DNA of 64,000 bases from Oleiphilus messinensis (GTDB lineage Bacteria; Pseudomonadota; Gammaproteobacteria; Pseudomonadales; Oleiphilaceae): the NCBI RefSeq assembly GCF_002162375.1, contig NZ_CP021425.1, positions 4,171,001 through 4,235,000 of the forward strand. Direction: 5' to 3'. The notes under the pieces are model-generated. The model searched no databases, was not told the DNA's origin, and saw only the letters and a list, made by a program, of their open reading frames with translations. Shown piece by piece: positions 35,561 through 44,635 of this stretch (position 1 is the stretch's first letter; the number at the start of each line of letters is the position of its first letter). Position numbers and translations under genes: made by a program.

Positions 35561-37096
35561 ATGATCAGCTTTTATTTAAACGGCCAGTTGCACACGGAAT
35601 CCAGTGTGGACCCGAATCTAACCCTGCTCCGTTATCTCAGGACACAGCAGAACTTAGTGGGCACAAAAGAAGGGTGTGGCACCGGAGATTGTGGTGCCTG
35701 CACGGTACTTTTAGGTACGCAGAACAACCAAAGCCGCGAGTGGTTTTACCAGACGATCAACAGCTGCATTACGTTTTTAAGTCAGGTTGACGGCAAAAGT
35801 ATCGTAACCGTCGAAGCGGTTGCACAAGATGGTGGACTACACCCCGCACAAAAAGCACTGGTGGATACCCACGGCAGCCAATGCGGTTTTTGCACACCTG
35901 GAATCGTAATGTCCATGGTGGGTTTATATGAAAAGCTGAATACCGGCAATAAAGCAATCACACGAACGCAAGTCGAGCAGGCGCTATCTGGTAATCTGTG
36001 TCGCTGCACAGGCTATCGGCCAATTATTGATGCTGCACTGCAAATGTGTTCAGAAACGGCGACTCAACCGGTCAAGATCTGGTCACCCGAAAACACCGAT
36101 CAATCGCTGCCAAAGACAAAAGTCAAAAACCAACAGCTTGCAGGACTGCACTCCACAGAGAGCCAATCCTTCTGTCCGCAAACAGAGCCAGAGCTGCAAC
36201 AAATTCTGGCGACAACCCCGGACTATCGAATCGTGGCCGGGGCAACCGACCTGGCATTGGAGGCACCACGGTGGCAGCAGCCTATGCCCACGCTGGTTTG
36301 TATTGATCAGATACAGGCGCTCAAAGAGATTTACACCGAACAAGACACGCTGGTTATCGGATCGGCAGCAACCTACAGCGAAATCGAGCCACACATTGGT
36401 AACGCCTTCCCGGAGTTTCGCAATCTACTGATGCGACTCGGCTCCGAGCAAATCCGTAATCAGGGCACACTGGGCGGTAATATTGCGAACGCATCACCTA
36501 TTGGTGATACCCCACCGATACTGATTGCTCTGGGCGCAGAACTGGAGATCAGCAGCCAGGACGGAACCCACCTCATGCCCGTTGACTCGTTCTTTCTGGA
36601 CTACAAAAAAACCGCGCTGAAAGCGGGCGAATATATCCGCTCCATTCGCATCCCCAAACTCAAGAACGGCGAATATCTCAAAGTCTACAAAATTTCCAAA
36701 CGTCTTGAAGATGACATTTCTGCGGTGCTTATGGCGCTGAAAATCACCATAGACGATGACCTTATCAAGAACGTCACTTCGGGATTCGGAGGAATGGCCG
36801 CCATTCCGAAACGCGCCATCCCCATAGAGAAAGCATTGATTAACCGCCCTCTTACTCTGGAATCATTCAAAAGCGCTGCACTGCAAACAGGGCACGCATT
36901 CACCCCGATCGATGATGTTCGGGCCAGTGCGACTTATCGCATCCGGGTTGCTCAGGGCCTGCTGCAGAAGTGTGCCTACGAACTGTTAGATCAGCAGAAT
37001 CAGCCCGACACCAACACATCGGCGAGGCCAATATCGCGGGTGGAACAAATACACAGTACAAGTAATACAGACTATTTGGGGGCGAGCCATGACTGA
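35561..37096 (+). CDS. xdhA: Xanthine dehydrogenase small subunit (2Fe-2S and FAD domains)
   Basis: The 511-residue subunit has an N-terminal ferredoxin-type domain with GTKEGCGTGDCGACTVLL (about residues 33-50), then CGFCTPGIVM and GNLCRCTGYRPI, which bind two 2Fe-2S clusters. An FAD domain follows (RNQGTLGGNIANASPIGDTP). It passes electrons from the molybdenum subunit to NAD. Its end overlaps the start of xdhB by eight bases. The enzyme turns hypoxanthine and xanthine into urate, the entry to the rest of this locus. The gene is preceded by the RutR-like box. Confidence 0.96.
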   Translation: MISFYLNGQLHTESSVDPNLTLLRYLRTQQNLVGTKEGCGTGDCGACTVLLGTQNNQSREWFYQTINSCITFLSQVDGKSIVTVEAVAQDGGLHPAQKALVDTHGSQCGFCTPGIVMSMVGLYEKLNTGNKAITRTQVEQALSGNLCRCTGYRPIIDAALQMCSETATQPVKIWSPENTDQSLPKTKVKNQQLAGLHSTESQSFCPQTEPELQQILATTPDYRIVAGATDLALEAPRWQQPMPTLVCIDQIQALKEIYTEQDTLVIGSAATYSEIEPHIGNAFPEFRNLLMRLGSEQIRNQGTLGGNIANASPIGDTPPILIALGAELEISSQDGTHLMPVDSFFLDYKKTALKAGEYIRSIRIPKLKNGEYLKVYKISKRLEDDISAVLMALKITIDDDLIKNVTSGFGGMAAIPKRAIPIEKALINRPLTLESFKSAALQTGHAFTPIDDVRASATYRIRVAQGLLQKCAYELLDQQNQPDTNTSARPISRVEQIHSTSNTDYLGASHD

Positions 37097-39482
37097 ACAA
37101 CAATCCATGGCGTTAACGGGCCCGAGCCAGCACAGAACCGGCCAGAACGCGAAACATGATAGCGCTGAAAAACACGTAACCGGACAAGCTCGCTATATTG
37201 ACGATGTCAGCGAACCCAAATCCTGCCTGCATGTAGCCGTGGGTGGCAGCAAATTCGCCCATGCCCGCCTTAAATCGATAAACCTTGATAAAGTGCGCAC
37301 CGCAACGGGTGTGCGCGGGGTGATTACCGCACAGGATGTACCGGGCGAAATCGATATTGGCCCGGTATTCCCGGGTGATCCGGTGCTGGTTGAATCGATT
37401 TGCGAATATATTGGCCAGCCCATTTTTGCGGTTGCAGCCACAAGCCATGAACTCGCTCACCGGGCGCTGGAACAGGCAGAAATCGAGTACGATGTGCTGG
37501 AACCGACGTTAACCGTTGCAAAAGCCATGGCCGACGAATTCTTCGTGCGCCCGCCCCATGTGCAACAACGGGGTGATGCAAAGCAGGCGATTGCACAGTC
37601 CCCGAATCAACTCAAAGGGCAACAGTATGTCAAAGGCCAGGAGCATTTTTACCTGGAAGGACAAGTGTGCTCGGTATCGCCAACAGAAGATAACGGCATG
37701 TGGGTACTCACCTCAAGCCAGCACCCGACGGAAGTGCAAAAACTGGTGGCCGAGGTACTTGACCTGACGATGAACAAGGTACAGGTCGAGGTCCGGCGCA
37801 TGGGCGGGGGCTTTGGCGGCAAAGAAACCCAGGCTGCACCACTGGCCTGTATTGCGGCCCTGTTGGCCCGGAAAACCGGCCAGACCGTCAAGTACCGAAT
37901 GTCCCGACGCGACGATATGGTCATGACCGGAAAACGCCATGATTTCTCGAATCAATACCACGTTGGTTTCGATGATCTCGGCATTCTACAGGGCGCAGAA
38001 ATCACAGTCGCCGGTAAATGCGGCAATTCACCGGACCTGTCCGATGCCATTGTTGACCGGGCCATGTTCCATTCAGACAACGCTTACTACCTGAATGCCG
38101 CCCGCGTCACCGGACTACGGTGTAAAACTCACACGGTATCCAATACCGCCTTCAGGGGCTTTGGCGGGCCACAGGGCATGATGATCGCCGAACAGATCAT
38201 GGATGATATTGCCCGTCATGTCGGGGAAGATCCGTTGACCATACGTAAACGAAATCTTTACGGCGTGCGTCACGATCACATTACCGATGCCTCCGGTGCC
38301 ATCGACCCACGCACAGAAACCCACTATGGTCAGACCATTGAGCAAGCCATACTGCCCAAACTTATTGCGGAATTGGAGCAAACTTCAGAATACTGGCAGC
38401 GACGCCAGGAAATCACTGAATTTAATCAACAGAATCAAATATTCAAACGCGGGCTCGCCCTCACCCCGGTAAAATTTGGTATTTCCTTCACCGTGCAATT
38501 TCTCAATCAGGCCGGTGCACTGGTACATATTTACACCGACGGCAGCGTACACCTCAATCATGGTGGCACGGAGATGGGTCAGGGCCTCTATATCAAAGTG
38601 GCTCAGGTCGTGGCGGAAGCATTTCAAATTGACCTGGAGCGTATTCAGGTATCCGCCGCCCGCACAGACAAAGTACCCAATACCTCTCCAACTGCAGCAT
38701 CTTCCGGCTCGGATCTGAACGGCATGGCCGCGAAAGATGCCTGTGAGCGCATCAAGGTCGAGCTGGTCAAATTCGCCTGCGAGCATTACCAGGTCGATCC
38801 CGAACACGTTAAATTCCACGACAATCATATTATTGCCGGAGAGCAGCGGGTTCCATTCGCTGAATTTGTTGAACTCGCCTACATGAACCGGGTTCCGTTA
38901 TCCTCAACGGGATATTATAAAACCCCGAAAATTCACTACGATCGCGCCACCGGACAAGGTCGCCCCTTTTATTACTATGCCCATGGCGCAGCGGTATCCG
39001 AAGTCATAGTCGACACCTTGACAGGGGAATACAAAGTTACGCGGGTCGATATTCTTCAGGATGTTGGCCGCTCCCTCAATCCGGCAATCGACATCGGTCA
39101 GATTGAAGGTGGGTTTATTCAGGGTATGGGTTGGCTGACCACTGAAGACCTGGTTTGGGATGACCAGGGTCAGCTCAGGTCAGACAGCCCGGCGACCTAC
39201 AAAATCCCTGCGATCGGAGACACGCCACTGGATTTTCGGGTGAACTTGCTCGAACACAGCCCCAATAGTGAAGCGACGGTTTATCGCTCCAAAGCTGTGG
39301 GTGAACCCCCCTTGATGCTGGGCATCTCCGTCTGGTCAGCACTACGGGATGCGGTTTCCAGTTTATCCGAATATCGCATCAGCCCGGAACTGAACACACC
39401 AGCCACACCTGAAGCCGTACTCAACGCGATCTACAGCCTCGATCCGGAACTCAATCCGGAAAAAGGAGCGACCCGGTCATGA
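37089..39482 (+). CDS. xdhB: Xanthine dehydrogenase molybdopterin-binding subunit
   Basis: This 797-residue subunit carries the molybdenum-cofactor motifs of the family: RRMGGGFGGKETQ, FRGFGGPQGMMIAEQ and SKAVGEPPLMLGISVW, the last holding the catalytic Glu. It hydroxylates purines at C2 and C8. The gene overlaps xdhA by eight bases and xdhC by four (ATGA at 39479), so all three are coupled. The length is normal for bacterial XdhB. Confidence 0.97.
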   Translation: MTEQQSMALTGPSQHRTGQNAKHDSAEKHVTGQARYIDDVSEPKSCLHVAVGGSKFAHARLKSINLDKVRTATGVRGVITAQDVPGEIDIGPVFPGDPVLVESICEYIGQPIFAVAATSHELAHRALEQAEIEYDVLEPTLTVAKAMADEFFVRPPHVQQRGDAKQAIAQSPNQLKGQQYVKGQEHFYLEGQVCSVSPTEDNGMWVLTSSQHPTEVQKLVAEVLDLTMNKVQVEVRRMGGGFGGKETQAAPLACIAALLARKTGQTVKYRMSRRDDMVMTGKRHDFSNQYHVGFDDLGILQGAEITVAGKCGNSPDLSDAIVDRAMFHSDNAYYLNAARVTGLRCKTHTVSNTAFRGFGGPQGMMIAEQIMDDIARHVGEDPLTIRKRNLYGVRHDHITDASGAIDPRTETHYGQTIEQAILPKLIAELEQTSEYWQRRQEITEFNQQNQIFKRGLALTPVKFGISFTVQFLNQAGALVHIYTDGSVHLNHGGTEMGQGLYIKVAQVVAEAFQIDLERIQVSAARTDKVPNTSPTAASSGSDLNGMAAKDACERIKVELVKFACEHYQVDPEHVKFHDNHIIAGEQRVPFAEFVELAYMNRVPLSSTGYYKTPKIHYDRATGQGRPFYYYAHGAAVSEVIVDTLTGEYKVTRVDILQDVGRSLNPAIDIGQIEGGFIQGMGWLTTEDLVWDDQGQLRSDSPATYKIPAIGDTPLDFRVNLLEHSPNSEATVYRSKAVGEPPLMLGISVWSALRDAVSSLSEYRISPELNTPATPEAVLNAIYSLDPELNPEKGATRS

Positions 39483-40384
39483 ATAATCTGAATTGGATAT
39501 CGGCCCTGCAAGCCTGCCAACAACGCGGTGAAGCACACGCGCTGGTGACTATACTCGGTTGTTCCGGGTCTACTCCCCGTGACCAAAGCAGCAAAATGGT
39601 GGTAACCGCTGACCAGACCTACGACACCATTGGTGGTGGCAACCTGGAATTCACCATAACCAACAAAGCCCGGGAATTGTTGGCACAGCATCATGAAGGC
39701 CAGGAAATTTACCCCATGCCACTCGGCGGTGCTTTGGGGCAGTGTTGCGGCGGAAATGTAACGGTACTGGTCGAGACATTCGCAGCTTGCCAGTTTCGCG
39801 TTGCACTGGTTGGTGCAGGACATGTTGCCCAAGAGCTGATTAAAATACTGGGCGCATTACCCTGCCGCGTGACCTGGATTGACAGCCGGGGCGAACTCTT
39901 CCCGGATCAGATCCCACCAAATACCCGGATACAGGTTACAGCCACACCCGTGACCTGTATTCCATCATTACCGGCGGGATCAGATCTACTGATACTGACC
40001 CACAATCATCAGCTGGACTACGAACTCACGGAAGCCGCATTGAAACACGGTGCATTGCGTCATATTGGTCTGATTGGTTCACAAACCAAAGCCAATCGCT
40101 TTCAACACCGTCTGCGCGCGGCAGGCTTCACAACCGAACAGATTTCCGCGGTTCAATGTCCGGTAGGACTGGCTGAAGTGCCCGGTAAATTACCAATGGA
40201 AGTCGCGGTGTCCATTGCCGGGGAACTGATCGCATTGGAACATCGAGACAAAACAGCCCCCGTACACCGAGGCATTCCCTGGCGAGAAATCAAGCGACAA
40301 CTACAGCCGGGCGATCCTGAAAAACTGGAACCGACTCAACCACATTTACGTCTACGGTCTGCACGACCAGAACAGGAATCCTAA
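39479..40384 (+). CDS. xdhC: Xanthine dehydrogenase accessory protein XdhC
   Basis: The 301-residue protein begins with the XdhC N-terminal pattern LVTILGCSGSTPRDQSSKM and includes a GQCCGGN block. Its C-terminal half has a Rossmann-like motif, VALVGAGHVAQELIKIL. XdhC binds the molybdenum cofactor, helps its sulfuration and inserts it into XdhB. It is required for activity but is not a subunit of the mature enzyme. It is coupled to xdhB and followed by the allantoicase gene only five bases later. Confidence 0.95.
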   Translation: MNNLNWISALQACQQRGEAHALVTILGCSGSTPRDQSSKMVVTADQTYDTIGGGNLEFTITNKARELLAQHHEGQEIYPMPLGGALGQCCGGNVTVLVETFAACQFRVALVGAGHVAQELIKILGALPCRVTWIDSRGELFPDQIPPNTRIQVTATPVTCIPSLPAGSDLLILTHNHQLDYELTEAALKHGALRHIGLIGSQTKANRFQHRLRAAGFTTEQISAVQCPVGLAEVPGKLPMEVAVSIAGELIALEHRDKTAPVHRGIPWREIKRQLQPGDPEKLEPTQPHLRLRSARPEQES

Positions 40385-40389
40385 AGCAC

Positions 40390-41541
40390 ATGAAACAGGA
40401 ACTAACGACGCAAACCCGTGTTGCCCCCAGAAATCGATTTGAACAACAGTTTACCGATCTCGCTGCCAAGCGGTTAGGTGGAGAAACACTGCATTGTACC
40501 GATGACTTTTTCGCGGAAATGGAGAATCTGCTCAAACCCGGTCGAGGCGTGTTTATCGAAGACAAATACACCGACCGGGGAAAGTGGATGGATGGTTGGG
40601 AATCCCGTCGCCGACGCTTTCTGCCAGACGGTACCACCAGTGATGGCCGCGAACATGACCACTGTACGATAAAGCTCGGTGCGCCGGGACGGATTCATGG
40701 ATTTAATATCGATACTCATCACTTTCTCGGTAATTCTCCCCAGGCTGCCTCCGTGGAAGCCTGCTCCTGTGTACAAGGTGACCCGGATGAAAGCACGGTC
40801 TGGCAGGAGATATTACCGAAAAGCGCATTGGCACAAAATGCCGAGAACTTGTTTGACACCAGCTCAGATCAGGTCTGGACCCATGTCCGCTTGCACATCT
40901 ATCCCGATGGCGGTGTCGCCCGGTTCAGAGTCTATGGCGAAGTGTCACTCGACTGGAGCCAATTTGTTCCGGGGGAACTGATCGATCTTGCCTACATCAA
41001 AAACGGTGCGCGGCCGCTCATCTGCTCGGACATGTTCTTCAGTCATATGGAAAACCTGATTATGCCCGGTCGAGGCGCGAACATGGGAGACGGATGGGAA
41101 ACCAAGCGCAGGCGTCCAACCGGATCGGCCACTGAAGATCGTGCCAACGACTGGCTTATTCTGCAACTCGCTACACCCGGTACACTTCAGAAAGTGCTTG
41201 TCGACACTTGCCACTTCAAAGGCAACTATCCTGACAGTTTTGCCATAGAGGGTGCGTATTTAACTGAAACAGTTGCTCAGGATACAACCAAATTAAGTCA
41301 GGACGCCCATCAGGATGCGTTGTTTAATCCTGAATTAAATCAGGAAACCGTCACCACTGCACTTGAATGGCATCCCGTTATCAATAGAACCCCGCTCAAG
41401 GCAGACCGGGAGCATCTGTTTATTGAGGACATTCTAAACAGCGACAAACCATTCACCCATATTCGCCTGAAAATGTACCCGGACGGGGGCATCAGCCGAC
41501 TGAGACTATGGGGTAAACCAACAAACCGCCACGAATCATGA
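40390..41541 (+). CDS. alc: Allantoicase
   Basis: The 383-residue enzyme has the two-fold repeat of allantoicases: DDFFAEMENLLKPGRGVF with a WMDGWESRRRR block in the first half, and DMFFSHMENLIMPGRGA with DGWETKRRRPTG in the second. It hydrolyses allantoate to ureidoglycolate and urea. It lies directly after xdhC on the forward strand in the same operon. No allantoinase gene, needed to make allantoate, is in the window. Length and motifs are normal, so it should be functional. Confidence 0.95.
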   Translation: MKQELTTQTRVAPRNRFEQQFTDLAAKRLGGETLHCTDDFFAEMENLLKPGRGVFIEDKYTDRGKWMDGWESRRRRFLPDGTTSDGREHDHCTIKLGAPGRIHGFNIDTHHFLGNSPQAASVEACSCVQGDPDESTVWQEILPKSALAQNAENLFDTSSDQVWTHVRLHIYPDGGVARFRVYGEVSLDWSQFVPGELIDLAYIKNGARPLICSDMFFSHMENLIMPGRGANMGDGWETKRRRPTGSATEDRANDWLILQLATPGTLQKVLVDTCHFKGNYPDSFAIEGAYLTETVAQDTTKLSQDAHQDALFNPELNQETVTTALEWHPVINRTPLKADREHLFIEDILNSDKPFTHIRLKMYPDGGISRLRLWGKPTNRHES

Positions 41542-41596
41542 ATTACTGCGCAGAACACACCACAGCAGCGAACAAAGTAACAAAGGAAAACCCGCA

Positions 41597-42121
41597 ATGA
41601 CACTGAATGAGTTAAATGAACTCTTGCAAGAAGCCGCCTACACGACCTTTATGCAATGCTGTACCGCATCGCGCTGGGTCGACGCCATGGTGAGTAGTCG
41701 ACCTTTCCAGTCATTACAACAATGCCAGGACCGTGCGCTTGAGCATTGGTCGGAGATGCAGGAAGACGACCTTCTGGAAGCTTTCGCTGGTCACCCCAAG
41801 ATCGGCGACGTCAACAGCTTGCGCAAGAAGTATGCAGCAACAAAAGCCCTTGCCTCCGGTGAGCAGTCTTCGGTAAATGTCGCCGATGAGCGCACCCTGC
41901 AAGGATTGGCGGACGGCAACACAGCGTACGAGCAGCAAAACGGGTTCATTTTCATCGTATGTGCAACCGGCAAGAGCGCAGCAGAAATGCTACAACTATT
42001 GGAAGACAGACTACGCAATGATCGATCAGTGGAACTCGCGATCGCTGCGGAGCAACAAAGCCAGATCACCGCACTGCGTATCGCCAAACTGATCACCACA
42101 GACGAAGAGAAGTCGTTATGA
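41597..42121 (+). CDS. uraD: OHCU decarboxylase
   Basis: The 174-residue protein has the OHCU decarboxylase pattern: LLEAFAGHPKIGDVNSLRKK containing the catalytic His, and YEQQNGFIFIVCATGKSA. It converts 2-oxo-4-hydroxy-4-carboxy-5-ureidoimidazoline to S-allantoin, fixing the stereochemistry of the urate pathway. It overlaps the next gene (uraH) by four bases, ATGA, the usual coupling of this pair. Confidence 0.94.
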   Translation: MTLNELNELLQEAAYTTFMQCCTASRWVDAMVSSRPFQSLQQCQDRALEHWSEMQEDDLLEAFAGHPKIGDVNSLRKKYAATKALASGEQSSVNVADERTLQGLADGNTAYEQQNGFIFIVCATGKSAAEMLQLLEDRLRNDRSVELAIAAEQQSQITALRIAKLITTDEEKSL

Positions 42122-42471
42122 GCAGCCCGATTACCACTCACGTACTGGACACCCATCTCGGCCGACCGGCAGTCGGGATACAAGTCACACTTTTCCGCTC
42201 GCAAAGCGGACAACCGGGCTCGGAGTGGGTCGAAATAGCCCAATCCCGAACCAATCAAGATGGTCGTATTACCGACTGGCTGGAAGGCCAATCCCGAGAG
42301 ACCGGTGTTTACAAGATTGAATTTGAAACCGATCCCTACTTCGACAATCAGGGTTTAACGTGCTTCTACCCCAACGTCACCATAACCTTCCGGATTCAGC
42401 ATCCCGAACAACACTACCATGTGCCGTTACTGATTTCTGCCCATGGGATGTCCACCTACCGAGGTAGTTAA
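42118..42471 (+). CDS. uraH: 5-hydroxyisourate hydrolase (transthyretin-like)
   Basis: The 117-residue protein has the HIUase signatures ITTHVLDTHLGRPAVGI at the N terminus and the C-terminal YRGS tetrapeptide that distinguishes hydrolases from transthyretin. It opens 5-hydroxyisourate, the product of PuuD, to give OHCU. Its start overlaps uraD. No signal peptide is present, so it works in the cytoplasm. Stop codon to the next start is directly adjacent (42471/42472). Confidence 0.96.
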   Translation: MSSPITTHVLDTHLGRPAVGIQVTLFRSQSGQPGSEWVEIAQSRTNQDGRITDWLEGQSRETGVYKIEFETDPYFDNQGLTCFYPNVTITFRIQHPEQHYHVPLLISAHGMSTYRGS

Positions 42472-42981
42472 ATGGCAAAGATCACCTTACATCCGGAACC
42501 GTTAACCGGTTTAGCATTCGCCCCCTTTGGTGATGTAGTGGCCATAGGTGAACGTGATGCGATCCTGATCAACGACGGGAATACCGAACGCTTCGACAGC
42601 CTGGCGAAAGTTGAAAGTTGCGGTGAACAAGCTTCTGTTGCAATTAATATCTTTCGCGCGCAGGCCCGGCAATTGCCCATGGCCATCCATATGATGGAAA
42701 GGCATCCACTGGGCAGCCAGTCATTCCACCCGCTTTCCGGAGAACCCTATCTGGTACTGGTTGCCAACCCGGTTGAAGTGTTGACCCCCGAAGATTTGAA
42801 GCTGTTCCTTGCGCAACCGGATCAAGGTATTAACTACCACCGCAATACCTGGCACCACCCCGTCCTGGCATTAAATAAAACGTGCGACTTCCTGGTGGTC
42901 GATCGCAAAGGGCAAGGAAAAAACTGTGAGGAATTCCATTTCGACCGCGACACAAAGATTGAGATTGCATTGTCGTCCTGA
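42472..42981 (+). CDS. allA: Ureidoglycolate lyase
   Basis: The 169-residue cupin-like protein matches the AllA family, with FAPFGDVVAIGE near the start, YHRNTWHHPVLAL in the centre (metal-binding His residues) and a C-terminal FDRDTKIEI. It splits ureidoglycolate into glyoxylate and urea, the last step of the pathway shown here. Its gene abuts uraH and is followed by the palindromic repeat at 42986. Confidence 0.93.
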   Translation: MAKITLHPEPLTGLAFAPFGDVVAIGERDAILINDGNTERFDSLAKVESCGEQASVAINIFRAQARQLPMAIHMMERHPLGSQSFHPLSGEPYLVLVANPVEVLTPEDLKLFLAQPDQGINYHRNTWHHPVLALNKTCDFLVVDRKGQGKNCEEFHFDRDTKIEIALSS

Positions 42982-42985
42982 TGCC

Positions 42986-43256
42986 TTAGGGTCTGTTGAC
43001 GTTTCATATTTAACCTCTGTTGAGCCTGAAAATCGCTCAATCAAGAAATGAGGAGCGTGGTTTGGTTATTCCAAATGAGCGACGAGTGACGCGGAGTGAG
43101 CGATTTTCAGGCTCAACCCTTCGGGCCAGCGCTATTTTTTCGCCCCGATGCGTTGCTGCTCGCTGATGTAGAATAACTACACGACACTCGCAGCGCCTGA
43201 CTGGACAAAAAAATAGCGCTGGCAGAGGTTAAATATGAAACGTCAACAGACCCTAA
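42986..43256. repeat. Nested-palindrome MITE-like element
   Basis: The 271-bp element has perfect 34-bp terminal inverted repeats (42986-43019 and 43223-43256), starting TTAGGGTCTGTTGACG. Two more nested inverted pairs lie inside (43020-43039 with 43097-43116, and 43126-43140 with 43208-43222). It has no ORF of note. If the mobile unit begins at GGG, the flanking TA on both sides would be a 2-bp target duplication, as for TA-targeting elements. It separates allA from guaD in what otherwise looks like one forward operon, so its hairpin could affect read-through. Confidence 0.85.
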
Positions 43257-43292
43257 TTAAATCCAGCAAATTTTTAAACCCGAGAAACTAAC

Positions 43293-44633
43293 ATGATTCA
43301 AGCTTACCGTGCTGCCCTGCTTCACTTCCATTCCGACCCTGATGTGGATGGCGAAAACGCCTATACCTTTCTGGAAGATGGCCTGTTGGTTATCGAAAAT
43401 GGTCTGGTCAAAGCTCTCGGTGATGCCAGTACGCTGCTCGCAGCGTCCCCTGATTTACCGGTTATTGATTATTCCGGGCACCTGATTATCCCCGGCCTGA
43501 TTGATACCCATATTCATTTTCCCCAGGTCGAGGTTATAGCTTCTCACGGCGAGCAACTACTGGACTGGCTGAATAACTATACGTTCCCGACGGAACGAAA
43601 ATTCGCAGATCCCGGCTATGCTGCCGAAATGGCCACGTTTTTCCTGGATGAATTGTTCCGCAACGGGACGACCACCGCACTGGTGTTCGGTACGGTACAT
43701 GCGGCTTCAGTTGAGGCATTTTTTACGGCATCCCACGGGAAAAATGCACGCATGATTTGCGGTAAAGTGATGATGGACCGCAATGCGCCGGATTTTCTCT
43801 GCGACACCGCAGAATCAAGCTATCAGGACTCAAAAGCACTGATTGAAAAATGGCATCACACGGGGCGACAACTCTATGCGGTCACACCTCGATTTGCGAT
43901 TACCTCCACCCCGGAACAACTGGCTAAAGCCGGTCAGCTTTGCGAAGAATATCCCGATGTATACCTGCAAACCCATATTTCCGAAAACAAAGATGAAGTT
44001 GCCTTTGTACAATCCCTGTTTCCGGAGAGCAAAGACTACCTCGACGTGTACGATCAATTTGGATTACTGGGTCCCCGCAGTGTCTTTGCCCATGGTGTCC
44101 ACCTTACACCGCGGGAACATGCGCGATTCCGGGAGACAGGATCCAGCGTTTCATTTTGCCCGACCTCGAATCTATTCCTCGGCAGCGGTTTGCTGGATAT
44201 CGCAAAACTCGAACAAGAGAAAGTCACCTACAGTGTGGCAACTGACGTGGGAGGCGGAACCAGTTTTTCCATGCTGCACACATTGAATGAAGCTTACAAA
44301 GTATGTCAGCTAAATGGACACGCCCTATGCCCGTTGAAAAGTTTGTATCTCGCGACATTGGGGAATGCAAAATCACTGCAGTTAGAGGACAAAATCGGCT
44401 CTTTCAATCTCGGTAACGAAGCAGACTTTGCAGTTCTGGATTTCAACTGCACACCGCTGATGCGTCTCAAACAGTCAAAATCAACCACTCTGAAAGAAAA
44501 GCTGTTTTCCATGATCATTCTCGGTGATGACCGGGCAATCAAAGCCACTTATGTTGCGGGTGACTGCGTCCATGACCGGGATGGCGATGCCAAGAACACG
44601 AAAAATAAAATTCAGGCGCAAGGGGGGCAATAA
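43293..44633 (+). CDS. guaD: Guanine deaminase
   Basis: The 446-residue amidohydrolase shows the guanine deaminase pattern: IPGLIDTHIHFPQ near residue 70, LQTHISENKDEV near 230, FAHGVHL and SVATDVGGGTSFSM. These supply the zinc ligands and catalytic acids. It turns guanine into xanthine, the substrate of XdhAB. The gene follows the MITE-like element and is separated from puuD by two bases. The length is usual for the family. Confidence 0.94.
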   Translation: MIQAYRAALLHFHSDPDVDGENAYTFLEDGLLVIENGLVKALGDASTLLAASPDLPVIDYSGHLIIPGLIDTHIHFPQVEVIASHGEQLLDWLNNYTFPTERKFADPGYAAEMATFFLDELFRNGTTTALVFGTVHAASVEAFFTASHGKNARMICGKVMMDRNAPDFLCDTAESSYQDSKALIEKWHHTGRQLYAVTPRFAITSTPEQLAKAGQLCEEYPDVYLQTHISENKDEVAFVQSLFPESKDYLDVYDQFGLLGPRSVFAHGVHLTPREHARFRETGSSVSFCPTSNLFLGSGLLDIAKLEQEKVTYSVATDVGGGTSFSMLHTLNEAYKVCQLNGHALCPLKSLYLATLGNAKSLQLEDKIGSFNLGNEADFAVLDFNCTPLMRLKQSKSTTLKEKLFSMIILGDDRAIKATYVAGDCVHDRDGDAKNTKNKIQAQGGQ

Positions 44634-44635
44634 CG

